DNA of 64,000 nucleotides, taken from assembly GCF_008365405.1 (NCBI RefSeq), contig NZ_QOKV01000005.1, positions 212,174 to 276,173 on the forward strand, in the 5' to 3' direction. This document shows, one piece after another, positions 1-7,912 of the stretch. Below the pieces are notes generated by a model. That model saw nothing but the letters and a program-made list of their open reading frames with translations. It was not told the origin of the DNA and searched no databases. The translations under genes were made by a program, and so were the position numbers. Position 1 is the first letter of the stretch; every line of letters begins with the position of its first letter. The stretch is from Azospirillum brasilense. Its GTDB lineage: Bacteria > Pseudomonadota > Alphaproteobacteria > Azospirillales > Azospirillaceae.

Positions 1-708
1 CTCGCCCACACCGTCCCGAACGTGGACGTTGCGCGCCCGCTGCTCGGCGACCGTGCTCTCCCAGGCGTACTCGTCCCGGCCCGGCGCCTTGTAGTCATGG
101 CCGGTGAAGAGCCGCGTTTCAGGCGGTAGGATCAGGATGCGCCGGATCGAGCGGTACAGGGCGTGGGCGTCGCCGCCTGGGAAGTCACAACGCGCCGTGC
201 CGTAGTCGGGCTGGAACAGGGTGTCGCCGACGAAGGCCGCGTCGCCGATAAGGTAGGTCATGTCCGCCGGGGTGTGGCCGGGCGTGTGGATGGCCTGAGC
301 CTCCAGGCCGCCGATCCGGAACCGCTCGCCGTCGGCGAACAGATGGTCGAATTGGCGCCCGTCGGCCACGAAACCGGGTTCCATGTTGAACAGAGCGCGG
401 AAGACCTTCTGGACCTCGCGGATGTGCTCGCCGATGCCGATGCGGCCGCCGACCCGTTCCTTCAGGTAGGGCGCCGCCGACAGGTGGTCGGCGTGGACGT
501 GTGTCTCCAGGATCCACTCCACGGTGAGGCCGCGCTCACGCACCAGCGCGATCATGCGGTCGGCCGAGGCGGTCGCGGTGCGGCCCGACTTCGGGTCGAA
601 GTCGAGCACGCTGTCGACCAGAGCCGCGGCCCGGGTGGCGGGATCGACGACGACATAGCTGACGGTGTTGGTCGCCTCGTCGAAGAGCGGCATCACGTCG
701 GGTTTCAT
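1..708 (-). CDS. MBL-fold metallo-hydrolase, persulfide dioxygenase/Blh-like (3' end outside window)
   Basis: The frame is open from an ATG at 708 to the window edge (236 codons, no stop seen), so the C-terminus is missing. The metal site is visible: THVHADH near residues 67-73, then GHTPADM, GDTLF and FTGHDYK, as in the ETHE1/Blh branch of the metallo-beta-lactamase fold. Members oxidise glutathione persulfide to sulfite or hydrolyse related thiols. A strong AGGAGG lies just before the start. It is transcribed away from a BigR/SqrR-like repressor gene and shares a palindromic operator with it, the same pairing known for bigR-blh. The persulfide role is inferred from this context. A glyoxalase II-like hydrolase is the main alternative. 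Confidence 0.85.
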   Translation of the reverse strand, partial: MKPDVMPLFDEATNTVSYVVVDPATRAAALVDSVLDFDPKSGRTATASADRMIALVRERGLTVEWILETHVHADHLSAAPYLKERVGGRIGIGEHIREVQKVFRALFNMEPGFVADGRQFDHLFADGERFRIGGLEAQAIHTPGHTPADMTYLIGDAAFVGDTLFQPDYGTARCDFPGGDAHALYRSIRRILILPPETRLFTGHDYKAPGRDEYAWESTVAEQRARNVHVRDGVGE

Positions 709-771
709 GGAGACCTCCTGGCTGGCCTGGCGGGACCGTTCCCAATACCGCTTGAACAGGTGGCTCGGCCT

Positions 772-795
772 CATATATTAGTCAAGACTAAATTA
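772..795. promoter_or_regulatory. Operator of the BigR/SqrR-type repressor in the divergent promoter region
   Basis: A perfect dyad TTAGTC-AA-GACTAA (778-791) sits in an AT-rich island between the two divergent genes, in DNA that is otherwise GC-rich. BigR-family repressors bind AT-rich palindromes in the promoters of their own gene and of the adjacent hydrolase. The position, about 18 bp upstream of the repressor ATG and 70 bp from the hydrolase start, fits control of both. Confidence 0.6.
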
Positions 796-809
796 ATGAT
801 TTGGAAACT

Positions 810-1145
810 ATGCCGGACACCCCCAACGATCCGCCGATGGACCCCGCCGAGTTGGAAGCCCGCGCCGCCGATGCCGAGGCATTCCTGCGCTCGCTCGCGA
901 GCCGCCATCGCTTGATGATCCTGTGCTCGCTGCTTGAGGGCGAGGTGCCAGTTGGCGAGCTCGTCCGGCGCCTCGGTCTCTCCCAGTCCAACCTTTCCCA
1001 GCACCTCGCCAAGCTGCGCGAGGAAGGACTCGTCGCGACCCGCCGGGACGGCACGGTCATTTTCTACCGCATCGGCTCAGACCGGGTCCGCCCCATCCTC
1101 ACCGAGCTCTACCGCCTGTTCTGTGCCGCTCCTCGCCCCGAATGA
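810..1145 (+). CDS. ArsR-family persulfide-sensing repressor (BigR/SqrR type)
   Basis: A small winged-helix repressor. The DNA-recognition helix lies around [18 protein letters not shown] and the wing around [11 protein letters not shown]. Two cysteines stand at the sensor positions of BigR/SqrR: one in LMILCSLL (helix 2) and one in YRLFCAA (last helix). In known members these form a di- or tetrasulfide bridge with reactive sulfur and release DNA. I start at ATG 810; an in-frame TTG at 801 would add three residues and place the cysteines at 42 and 108, the numbering reported for Xylella BigR. It is divergent from the hydrolase and overlaps the next gene through ATGA, so it probably controls the whole sulfur module. 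Confidence 0.85.
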   Translation: MPDTPNDPPMDPAELEARAADAEAFLRSLASRHRLMILCSLLEGEVPVGELVRRLGLSQSNLSQHLAKLREEGLVATRRDGTVIFYRIGSDRVRPILTELYRLFCAAPRPE

Positions 1146-1597
1146 CGGCCCAATCCCGACCTTCGAGACCCATGGAAAACTTCACGCCTGCTTCGGCCGC
1201 CCTCGGCGGCCTCCTGATCGGTTTGTCCGCGGCCCTCCTGTGGGTTGCCAAAGGCCGGATCGCCGGGATCAGCGGCATCCTCGGCGGCCTTGGCGCGCGG
1301 CGCCCCGGCGACGTCGCTTGGCGCGCCGCCTTTCTGGTCGGCCTGATGGCGGCGCCGCTGCTCTACGGCGCGGCGGGCGGTGCGCTGCCGCATTCCGCGT
1401 CGTCCGCCAGCCCCGCCACTCTGATCGTCGCCGGTCTGCTGGTCGGCTTCGGCACCCGACTGGGCAGCGGCTGCACGAGCGGTCATGGTGTCTGCGGCCT
1501 GGCCCGACTGTCGCCGCGTTCCCTGACGGCCACCGGCCTGTTTATGTCCAGCGCCGCCGCCACCGTCTTGGTCGCCCGCCACCTGATCGGAGTCTGA
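1142..1597 (+). CDS. YeeE/YedE-family membrane protein, first half (PmpA-like)
   Basis: A hydrophobic protein with about four membrane segments and the family signatures [13 protein letters not shown] and [12 protein letters not shown]. The cysteines of the latter are typical of thiosulfate or sulfur-compound carriers of the YeeE family. The start at 1142 overlaps the repressor stop (ATGA); a second Met at 1172 (MENFTPAS) matches where most homologues begin and could be the real start. It pairs with the next gene, the partner half. Often found beside BigR and a persulfide dioxygenase; transport of reduced sulfur is an inference. Confidence 0.8.
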   Translation: MTAQSRPSRPMENFTPASAALGGLLIGLSAALLWVAKGRIAGISGILGGLGARRPGDVAWRAAFLVGLMAAPLLYGAAGGALPHSASSASPATLIVAGLLVGFGTRLGSGCTSGHGVCGLARLSPRSLTATGLFMSSAAATVLVARHLIGV

Positions 1598-1602
1598 CCG
1601 CC

Positions 1603-2040
1603 ATGCCCGCCCTGCTCGTCGCCCTCGCGTCAGGCCTGCTGTTCGGCCTCGGCCTGACGGTGTCCTCCATGATCGACCCGGCCAAGGTGCTGAACTTCCT
1701 CGACGTGGCGGGCTCCTGGGACCCGAGCCTCGCCTTCGTGATGGCCGCCGCCATCCCGGTCGCGGCGGTCGGCTTCGCCCTTGCGCGCCGACGCGGGACG
1801 CCCTTGATCGACACGGCGTTCCGTGGCCCGACCGCAACGGCCGTCGACCGCCGACTCGCGACCGGCGCTGTCCTGTTCGGCGTCGGCTGGGGGCTGGTCG
1901 GCTACTGCCCCGGCCCAGCGCTCGCCGCGTTCGGCCTTAGTGTTCCTGGGGCGGGGCTGTTCGTCGCCGCCATGCTCGCCGGGATCGGCGCCCATGACCT
2001 GATGCGGTCCATCCGCGTGCGTCGCGCTGCGACAGTGTGA
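1603..2040 (+). CDS. YeeE/YedE-family membrane protein, second half (DUF6691, PmpB-like)
   Basis: A 145-residue, four-helix membrane protein with the DUF6691 signature GWGLVGYCPGPALA, whose cysteine faces the one in the partner half in YeeE-type channels. The start ATG lies 5 bp after the stop of the first half, so the two are probably translated together and form one carrier for thiosulfate or a similar sulfur species. The substrate is not visible from sequence. Confidence 0.8.
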   Translation: MPALLVALASGLLFGLGLTVSSMIDPAKVLNFLDVAGSWDPSLAFVMAAAIPVAAVGFALARRRGTPLIDTAFRGPTATAVDRRLATGAVLFGVGWGLVGYCPGPALAAFGLSVPGAGLFVAAMLAGIGAHDLMRSIRVRRAATV

Positions 2041-2064
2041 CCTTCTCCAACCTGGAACGCTCAG

Positions 2065-2841
2065 ATGCCCGAACTCCTCACGATCCTGTCCGGCTCGCTG
2101 GTCGGCTTCTCCCTCGGGCTGATCGGAGGCGGAGGGTCGATCCTGGCCGTGCCGCTGCTGCTTTACGTCGTGGGCGTGCCGGACCCCCACGTCGCCATCG
2201 GCACCAGCGCCCTGGCAGTCGCGGCGAACGCCTTCGCCAACCTGGCCCAGCACGCCCGGGCCGGGACGGTGAAGTGGCCCTGCGCGGCGACCTTTGCCGC
2301 CTCCGGGGTGGTCGGGGCGCTGGTCGGCTCGACGCTCGGCAAGGCGGTCAACGGCGAGAGCCTGCTGTTCCTGTTCGCGCTGGTGATGGTCGCGGTTGGC
2401 GCCTCCATGCTGAGGAAGCGCGGGAGCGAGGGCGACCCCGGGGTGCGCATCAACAAGTCCATTGCGGTGCGCCTGGTCGGCATCGGCTTCGTGACCGGCG
2501 CGATTTCGGGCTTCTTCGGGATCGGCGGCGGCTTCCTGATCGTCCCGGGCCTTCTGCTCGGCAGCGGCATGGCCGTGCTCAACGCCATCGGCTCGTCGCT
2601 GTTCTCGGTGGGCGCCTTCGGCCTGACCACGGCGGCCAACTACGCGCTCTCGGGACTTGTCGACTGGACGGTCGCGGCGCTGTTCATCGCCGGTGGCGTG
2701 GTCGGCGGGTTCGCGGGCATGAAGGCCGCGGTGGGGCTGTCCACGCGCAAGGGCGCGCTGACCAAGGTCTTCGCGGGCGTGCTGTTCGCCGTCGCCGCCT
2801 ACATGCTGTACCGCAACGCCGGTGTCCTCGGCCTATTCTGA
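2065..2841 (+). CDS. TauE/SafE-family sulfite/sulfonate exporter-like permease
   Basis: 258 residues with eight or so membrane helices in two repeated halves, each with a glycine-rich motif (LIGGGGSILAVPLL near residues 19-32; FFGIGGGFLIVPGLLL near 150). This is the TauE/SafE family of anion exporters. Placed after a persulfide-oxidising enzyme, it most likely exports the sulfite that enzyme makes. It is the last gene of the run controlled by the BigR-like repressor. Confidence 0.88.
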   Translation: MPELLTILSGSLVGFSLGLIGGGGSILAVPLLLYVVGVPDPHVAIGTSALAVAANAFANLAQHARAGTVKWPCAATFAASGVVGALVGSTLGKAVNGESLLFLFALVMVAVGASMLRKRGSEGDPGVRINKSIAVRLVGIGFVTGAISGFFGIGGGFLIVPGLLLGSGMAVLNAIGSSLFSVGAFGLTTAANYALSGLVDWTVAALFIAGGVVGGFAGMKAAVGLSTRKGALTKVFAGVLFAVAAYMLYRNAGVLGLF

Positions 2842-2852
2842 TCCGATCCAAC

Positions 2853-3677
2853 ATGGGCCTAAGAAGGCTTTTGAGTGTGGCCTTCCCTACACCCCAAGCC
2901 CCTGGACGTGGCGAACTCGAAAGCCACAACGAGTTCCTGGCCATGCGCCAGGACATCCTGGCGCTCATGGCCGAGCATCGCGACCTGCTCTCCAACGATC
3001 TCGGCGCCGTCGGCGGCCTGCTGTTCGACGTCGGTTCGAGCCGGTATGCCGCGCCGCCGCGCGTGGACGACGCGGCCGCCCGGGCCGCCTGGGAGGCCGA
3101 CTTGGCCAAGGTCCGCGAGGAAAGCGACAAGGCGACGAAGGCGGCCGCCGCCCAGCGCGAGGGCGACCGCACGCACACCGAAATCCAGGGCTGGCTGCGC
3201 GACCTCGGCAGGGCGTTGGACTACGACGTCTGGATCGCGTCGAACGACCGTGGGCGGCCTTACAACGGCGGCAAGCTCGGCGCGGGCTGCCTTGAGCGCC
3301 TGCCGGAGGCGATCGAGAAGGCGCCGGGCGCCGACGCCGTCCGATTGATCGACGTGCTGTGGCTCAACCACGGCAAGGCGCACGTCGCCGCCGCCTTCGA
3401 AGTCGAGCACTCCACCTCGATCTACTTGGGCATCGTCCGCATGCTCGACCTCGCGCTCGGCGGCGACGCGCACGCACTGGAGGGCCTGTTCCTGGTGGCG
3501 CCGAACGGCCCCGAGGAGGAGGTCCGCACGCAGCTGGCCCGACCGGCTTTCTCGCGCGTGGCCGATCTCAAGGTCCGCTACCTGCCATACGGGGAACTGG
3601 AGCCGCACCGGGAGTCCATCGCCCGGTTCGGAAGCGGCATGAAGGCCATCCACGCCATCTCGCGCACGCTCGTCTGA
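2853..3677 (+). CDS. Predicted PD-(D/E)xK-like nuclease family protein, orphan
   Basis: A 274-residue soluble protein. The central part carries HTEIQGWLRDLG, LIDVLWL and AAFEVEHSTSIY followed by RMLDLAL and LFLVAPN, a pattern I associate with restriction-endonuclease-like proteins; the D and the E-x-E could be the metal-binding acids of a PD-(D/E)xK fold. Residues about 85-110 are a charged helix. The ATG at 2853 is only 11 bp after the permease stop; a Met at 2943 (MRQDIL) is another possible start. No methylase or partner lies nearby, so it is an orphan. Fold assignment is by eye only. Confidence 0.5.
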   Translation: MGLRRLLSVAFPTPQAPGRGELESHNEFLAMRQDILALMAEHRDLLSNDLGAVGGLLFDVGSSRYAAPPRVDDAAARAAWEADLAKVREESDKATKAAAAQREGDRTHTEIQGWLRDLGRALDYDVWIASNDRGRPYNGGKLGAGCLERLPEAIEKAPGADAVRLIDVLWLNHGKAHVAAAFEVEHSTSIYLGIVRMLDLALGGDAHALEGLFLVAPNGPEEEVRTQLARPAFSRVADLKVRYLPYGELEPHRESIARFGSGMKAIHAISRTLV

Positions 3678-3790
3678 GCGGTGCTGGCGGGACACGCGCC
3701 ACGGCGGCTTGTTGAAGAGGCAGGGCCCCCGAGGGTGCCCCTGCCGGACCATTTCGTCCCCGAGAACGATGGCTTCCGCAGTAGGCGGAT

Positions 3791-4297
3791 ATGGCTTACC
3801 AGTTCCACGAATCCGCGACCGTCGAGGTGGCCATGGCGCCAGAGCAGCTTTTCGAACGCCTGGACGATCACACGCGGCTCGCCGCGCACATGGAGAAGCC
3901 TTCCATGATGACGCTGGGCGGGCGCATGACCTACGCCTTCGACGAGGACAAGGGGCGTGCTGTCGGATCGGTCATCCGCATGAGCGGCCGTTTCCTCGAC
4001 ATCTCCCTGGGCGTCGACGAGGTTGTCACCGAACGCGATCCGCCGCGGCGCAAGGTGTGGGAGACCATGGGGCTCCCCCGGCTTCTGGTCATCGGTCCGT
4101 ACCGCATGGGCTTCGAGATTGAACCCAAGGGGGACGGTTCGGCGCTGCGCGTGTTCATCGACTTCTCTCGCCCCGCATCGCCTGACGGACGCATCCTTGG
4201 CATCCTGTTCACCAGGACCTACGCCCGCTGGTGCGTGAGGCGCATGGCGGCCGATGCGGCGGACCTTGGTCGGATCAACCGGCCAACCAATCTGTGA
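3791..4297 (+). CDS. SRPBCC-family protein (START-like lipid/ligand-binding fold)
   Basis: 168 residues. The N-terminus (FHESATVEVAMAPEQLFERLDDH) and the C-terminal amphipathic helix after a G-x-G-T-like stretch are typical of the SRPBCC/polyketide-cyclase superfamily. No signal peptide or membrane segment is seen, so it is cytosolic. The ligand is unknown. It starts 113 bp after the nuclease-like gene and may be transcribed alone. Confidence 0.7.
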   Translation: MAYQFHESATVEVAMAPEQLFERLDDHTRLAAHMEKPSMMTLGGRMTYAFDEDKGRAVGSVIRMSGRFLDISLGVDEVVTERDPPRRKVWETMGLPRLLVIGPYRMGFEIEPKGDGSALRVFIDFSRPASPDGRILGILFTRTYARWCVRRMAADAADLGRINRPTNL

Positions 4298-4349
4298 GAG
4301 GTCGAGGAACAGCGGTTGGACGGTCGACGCGACTGGTCCGGACCCGACC

Positions 4350-4764
4350 CTACGCCGCGCGCACTTCGGGCGCCGGTTTGGCTGCTTTCCCCTTGTGCGC
4401 GGCCCAAATCGCGTCGATCCCGTGGTCCTCGACCGCTTTCTTCATCTTTGTCAGGGCGTGGTCCGAGTAGGACGGGAACTTCATGCTGCCGTGCTGGAAA
4501 ACGTGGCAGCACTGGGCATCGCCGTCGATCCCGCACCATTGCCGGACCGCGTTGGCCTTCGGCGGCGTCAGCCCGCTCTTCGCCGCCAAGTCCGTGGCGC
4601 TCATGTGGAATCGCTTGCGAAGGTCGACCTCGCGGACGGCCCCGGCCTCTGCCGGATCGTCGCTGGCGATCACCCTGACCGAAGGAGTTGAACCCCGTCA
4701 TGGCAGTTCGAAGCGAGGCGATCGCCTTCAGCTTCAATGTCCTCCCGTCGCGAACCAACTTCAA
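4350..4764 (-). pseudogene. Remnant of a DUF3644-like gene, internally deleted and frameshifted
   Basis: Two pieces in different frames look like the ends of one protein. The 5' piece starts at a TTG (4764) behind a good GGAGG site and reads LKAIASLRTAMTGFNSFG, as at the start of DUF3644-type proteins. The 3' piece (from about 4673 to 4350) reads FHMSATDLAAKSGLTPPKA and later YSDHALTKMKKAV, like their C-terminal helical domain. About 200 residues expected in between are absent and the frames do not join. A 107-residue product starting at GTG 4673 could still be made. The family link is from memory of the motif pattern; the broken state is visible. Confidence 0.45.
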
Positions 4765-4925
4765 GGCACCCTCCTGGGAGTGGACGACGGCGGAATGCCA
4801 TCCTGCATGCCTTTATACTGTTGCCCAGTCGTTATCCGCGGTCGCCGGTGCTGTAATACCCGGCGCTGTTCCGACGTCCATGAAAAGGCCCGCGCTCTCG
4901 CGTGCCGCAAAACGGGAGGAGAAGC

Positions 4926-5177
4926 ATGTTGAGGAACATCGCCTTGGCCACCATCTTCGCCGTCGCCCTCACCGGCCCGGCGCTCGCCAACAGTTGCCCC
5001 AGGCACATGGCCGCCATCGACCAGGCGCTCGCTGCCAATCCGAAGCTGGACGCCGCGAAGTTGGCCGAGGTCAAAAAGCTCCGCGCCGACGGCGAGGCGC
5101 TCCACAAGCAGGGGAAGCATGCCGAGTCGGAGGCAACGCTCGCCCAGGCCGAGAACCTCCTCGGCATCAAGAAGTGA
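4926..5177 (+). CDS. Small secreted protein of unknown function
   Basis: 83 residues starting at ATG 4926 behind GGGAGGAG. A signal peptide (MLRNIALATIFAVALTGPALA) ends around residue 21-22, leaving a roughly 60-residue periplasmic helical protein that begins NSCPRHM and is rich in Lys, Glu and Ala. A Cys, His and Met near the mature N-terminus could bind copper, which would fit the surrounding island, but this is a guess. Similar small proteins are common beside copper genes. Confidence 0.7.
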   Translation: MLRNIALATIFAVALTGPALANSCPRHMAAIDQALAANPKLDAAKLAEVKKLRADGEALHKQGKHAESEATLAQAENLLGIKK

Positions 5178-5185
5178 CATCGGGC

Positions 5186-5221
5186 GCCACGGGGGCTGAG
5201 CAATGCCCTCACCCCCGCGGC
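5186..5221. terminator. Hairpin between two convergent genes
   Basis: A 10-bp stem with one mismatch (GCCACGGGGG at 5186-5195, CCCCCGCGGC at 5212-5221) lies in the 59-bp gap between convergent reading frames. There is no T-tract, so it may act with Rho or only as a transcript-end barrier. Confidence 0.35.
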
Positions 5222-5236
5222 GTCGTGCGCAGCGGC

Positions 5237-5425
5237 TCAGCCCCTACGCGCCTTGCGGCCGACAGCGAACAGCATCCCGGCGAGCACCAGAAACACGATG
5301 GCGCCGCCGCCCCAGACCCGGACGTAGCCGGGCATCCCAAGGCTGGGGACGAAGGCGTAGACGGCGGCCAACCCCGCCCACACCGTGACGATGGCCAGGG
5401 TCAGCCAGAGTTCGTCGTTCTTCAT
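5237..5425 (-). CDS. Small two-helix membrane protein of the oxidase operon
   Basis: 62 residues starting MKNDELWLTLAIVTVWAG behind an AGGAG site, with two membrane helices (about residues 7-25 and 35-54) and a short basic tail. It follows the oxidase subunit I gene by 16 bp on the same strand, where a small accessory subunit of a ba3-like oxidase would be expected. No specific family is recognised. Confidence 0.65.
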   Translation of the reverse strand: MKNDELWLTLAIVTVWAGLAAVYAFVPSLGMPGYVRVWGGGAIVFLVLAGMLFAVGRKARRG

Positions 5426-5441
5426 GGCTTTTCTCCTGCGC

Positions 5442-7133
5442 TCAGTGCCCATGCCCGCCGCCGATCGCGATGATCGGCAGGGATTGGATCAGCTGGAACG
5501 CGACGATGGTGAAGACGTACATGGCGGCGACCAGCGCGGCGACCGACACCGGCCCCGTCCACGCGGGCGCGGCGCCGACGCCGCGCGCCCCGGCCTGCCA
5601 ATCGACCACGGGAGCCTGTTCAGCCGTCGCGCGCCGCGACAGCAGCGTGCGCACGACGCCATAGACGGTGACCGAGATGGCCACGGCGAAGACCGTGGCG
5701 CCGACGCCGACCAGGGCCATCAGCACCGGCCATGCCGCGGGGGCCATGCCGCCGTAGCTCACGTCGAACACCCGGCGCGGCACGCCCATGAACCCGGCCG
5801 TGATGCCCGCGGCGCCGAAGATGACCAGACCGATCGTCACCAGCAGGGGCATGCGCCTCAGCACCGCCGGGCGCCACAGCGTGCCGCCGCCGAGTGCCGG
5901 GAGCATGACCATCATGGCGGCCAGGAACGTCTGGGTCAGCACACCGACCGCGAAGAAGTGGAAGTAGCCGGGCACGAAGAAGGTGTCCGACAGCATCGGT
6001 GCCAGTTCGCCCTGGATCAGGACGAAAGCGAAGGTGATGCCGATCATCATGTTCACCACCGCCCAACCCATGTTCGTCATGGCCGGGTTGTCCCACGGCA
6101 GCCCGCGCATCCAGCCGAAGAATCCGGTTGCGCCACGCGCCCGGGCGCTGGCCTCCAGCGAGGAGACGATGATGGCGAAGGCCGCCAGCGTCGGGACCGA
6201 GACGAACAGCGACAGCAGCGAGCCGACCACCCGCACGCCTTCGGACAGGTTCGGCTCCAGGAACATGTGGTAGAGGCTGGTCGGCGGCACGAACACCAGA
6301 TACGCCGCGAAGACGATCTTCGACATCCTGGCGCCGTGGATGGACTTCACGCCGGTCAGGTGCTCGGTGAGCACGTACCACACCAGCACGGTCGCCATCA
6401 GCGGCAGGTAGTGCAGGTTGTGGAACAGGATGTGCCACTCGGTGCCGTGGTCGGCCGGGAACGGCCCGGCGCCCAGCGACCACAGCACGCCCGGCAGGAA
6501 GGCGTTCGTCGCCGCGATGGCGCTGACCACCAGGAACCCGGCCCAGGCGAACAGCGCGAAGCCGATGGAGGTGAATGCGTCCGCCTCGCCACGCAGCCGG
6601 GGCTGGAGCACCGTCGCGATGCCGCTGACCGCCGAGGCGACCAAGCCGCCTGAGAGCAGCAGGTAGCCCAGCGCGAAGAACCCGACCGAGCGCGGATCGT
6701 CCGCGGCGAGTTCCGGGCTGCCGTCGTAGAGCAGCGGCGTGCCGGTGTAGGAGATCCATTCGCTGACACCGAAGCCCGCCAGCATCAGCGCGGCACCCAA
6801 CCAGGCGAACGGGCGCAACGCCAGCCCGCGTCCGTTCTCGGCAGCGGCGAGCACGAGCAGGAGGGCCGCTTGGATCAGATACAGCCAGTAGAAGAACACC
6901 GACACGCCGTGCAGGGTGAGCAGGCGGTAGGCGTCGTCCGGGAAGAAGGTCAGCGCACCGGCACGGGCCAGGGCGGTCACAAAGCCTCCGATCAAGCCCA
7001 GCACCAGCGCCAGCAGGGCGGCACCGAACAGCAGCTTGAGGAGCGCCTTGTCGGGCGTCGGCAGGGCTTTGATGCGCGCCGCCAGGGTGGGCTTGGAGCC
7101 GACCGGGGCAACGTTCGTTGAGATGGTATCCAT
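5442..7133 (-). CDS. ba3-like heme-copper oxidase subunit I with altered active-site ligands
   Basis: 563 residues, about 13 membrane helices, closest in pattern to B-type (ba3) cytochrome oxidases. The segments LTLHGV (H75), FGWMRGLPWDNP and MGVPRR match Thermus ba3 as I recall it. Low-spin heme ligands H75 and H392 are present, as are the CuB histidine and cross-link tyrosine pattern H238-x3-Y242. The two-histidine CuB site is instead Y288-H289 (TSLYHMF), and the high-spin heme ligand position is Tyr 390 (VPGYFHFF rather than GHFH). So one CuB and the proximal heme histidine appear replaced. The start ATG 7133 has GGGAGGA upstream. It may reduce O2, NO or another acceptor; O2 reduction cannot be assumed. 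Confidence 0.85.
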   Translation of the reverse strand: MDTISTNVAPVGSKPTLAARIKALPTPDKALLKLLFGAALLALVLGLIGGFVTALARAGALTFFPDDAYRLLTLHGVSVFFYWLYLIQAALLLVLAAAENGRGLALRPFAWLGAALMLAGFGVSEWISYTGTPLLYDGSPELAADDPRSVGFFALGYLLLSGGLVASAVSGIATVLQPRLRGEADAFTSIGFALFAWAGFLVVSAIAATNAFLPGVLWSLGAGPFPADHGTEWHILFHNLHYLPLMATVLVWYVLTEHLTGVKSIHGARMSKIVFAAYLVFVPPTSLYHMFLEPNLSEGVRVVGSLLSLFVSVPTLAAFAIIVSSLEASARARGATGFFGWMRGLPWDNPAMTNMGWAVVNMMIGITFAFVLIQGELAPMLSDTFFVPGYFHFFAVGVLTQTFLAAMMVMLPALGGGTLWRPAVLRRMPLLVTIGLVIFGAAGITAGFMGVPRRVFDVSYGGMAPAAWPVLMALVGVGATVFAVAISVTVYGVVRTLLSRRATAEQAPVVDWQAGARGVGAAPAWTGPVSVAALVAAMYVFTIVAFQLIQSLPIIAIGGGHGH

Positions 7134-7150
7134 GGTGGGTCCTCCCCGGG

Positions 7151-7807
7151 TCATGCGACGACGATGCGGCCCTGCATGGCGTCGTGCGCCTGGCCGCAAT
7201 AGACGGTGCAGTACACGAGGTACTCGCCCGGCTTGGTGAAGGTGATGACCTGCTCGGTGACCGTGTTCGGCCGCAGGCGGGTGATCCGGCTGGCGGAACC
7301 CAGTTGGATCGACGCGCCGTGCGTGATGTCGTCCGCCATCATGCGGAACCGGTACGCCTGCCCGGCCTTCAGCCGCAACATGTCCGGGCTGTAGGAGAAC
7401 TTCTGGGCCATCAGGTAGACGTCCACCGGCTCGCCTCCGGCGTCATGGCCGTGATCGTGCCCCTCGGCAACGTGGCTGTGCGTGGCCTCGCTGACGTGCG
7501 GGTTCACGCTGCCGTCCTCCTGCGTGTACCGCTGGATGAAGTAGTCGTGCTCGAAGCGGAACTCCTCGGGCGCCATGCCCGCCGAAGCCCCGCGACCACC
7601 GTGGCCACCGGCCTCGGCGGGTGCTTCGGCGGCACCATGGCCGCCATGACCACCACCGTGAGCGTCGGGTTCGGGGGCAGCGGCCGTTTTGCCGCCGAAG
7701 GGGAGCGGTGCGGCCCCGTAGGCCGCCCAGGTGCCGTACAGGGAGACGGCGCCGAAGCCCAGTCCGGCGATGAAGCCGCGACGGGTCGTGAAATGCCTCT
7801 CAGACAT
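7151..7807 (-). CDS. CuA-containing oxidase subunit II with twin-arginine leader
   Basis: 218 residues. The N-terminus TTRRGFIAGLGFG (Arg 9-10) is a Tat-like signal, unusual for subunit II, which normally has a plain membrane anchor. Residues about 48-75 and 105-125 are rich in His and Gly. The C-terminal cupredoxin domain keeps the CuA ligands H163, C200, C204, H208 and M211 (CTVYCGQAHDAM). It lies 17 bp upstream of subunit I in the same operon. The CuA centre implies electrons come from cytochrome c or a similar donor; a c-type cytochrome is encoded at 18.5 kb. Confidence 0.87.
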   Translation of the reverse strand: MSERHFTTRRGFIAGLGFGAVSLYGTWAAYGAAPLPFGGKTAAAPEPDAHGGGHGGHGAAEAPAEAGGHGGRGASAGMAPEEFRFEHDYFIQRYTQEDGSVNPHVSEATHSHVAEGHDHGHDAGGEPVDVYLMAQKFSYSPDMLRLKAGQAYRFRMMADDITHGASIQLGSASRITRLRPNTVTEQVITFTKPGEYLVYCTVYCGQAHDAMQGRIVVA

Positions 7808-7912
7808 TGTGAGAGTCCTCTGGTCGCGTGGTCGGAATCGCTCGCGAACGCCGCCGGTCAGGCGGCGCGTGGCCGGGCGTCCGACGCAGACGGCGTCAGG
7901 GCGCTCGGCCGG

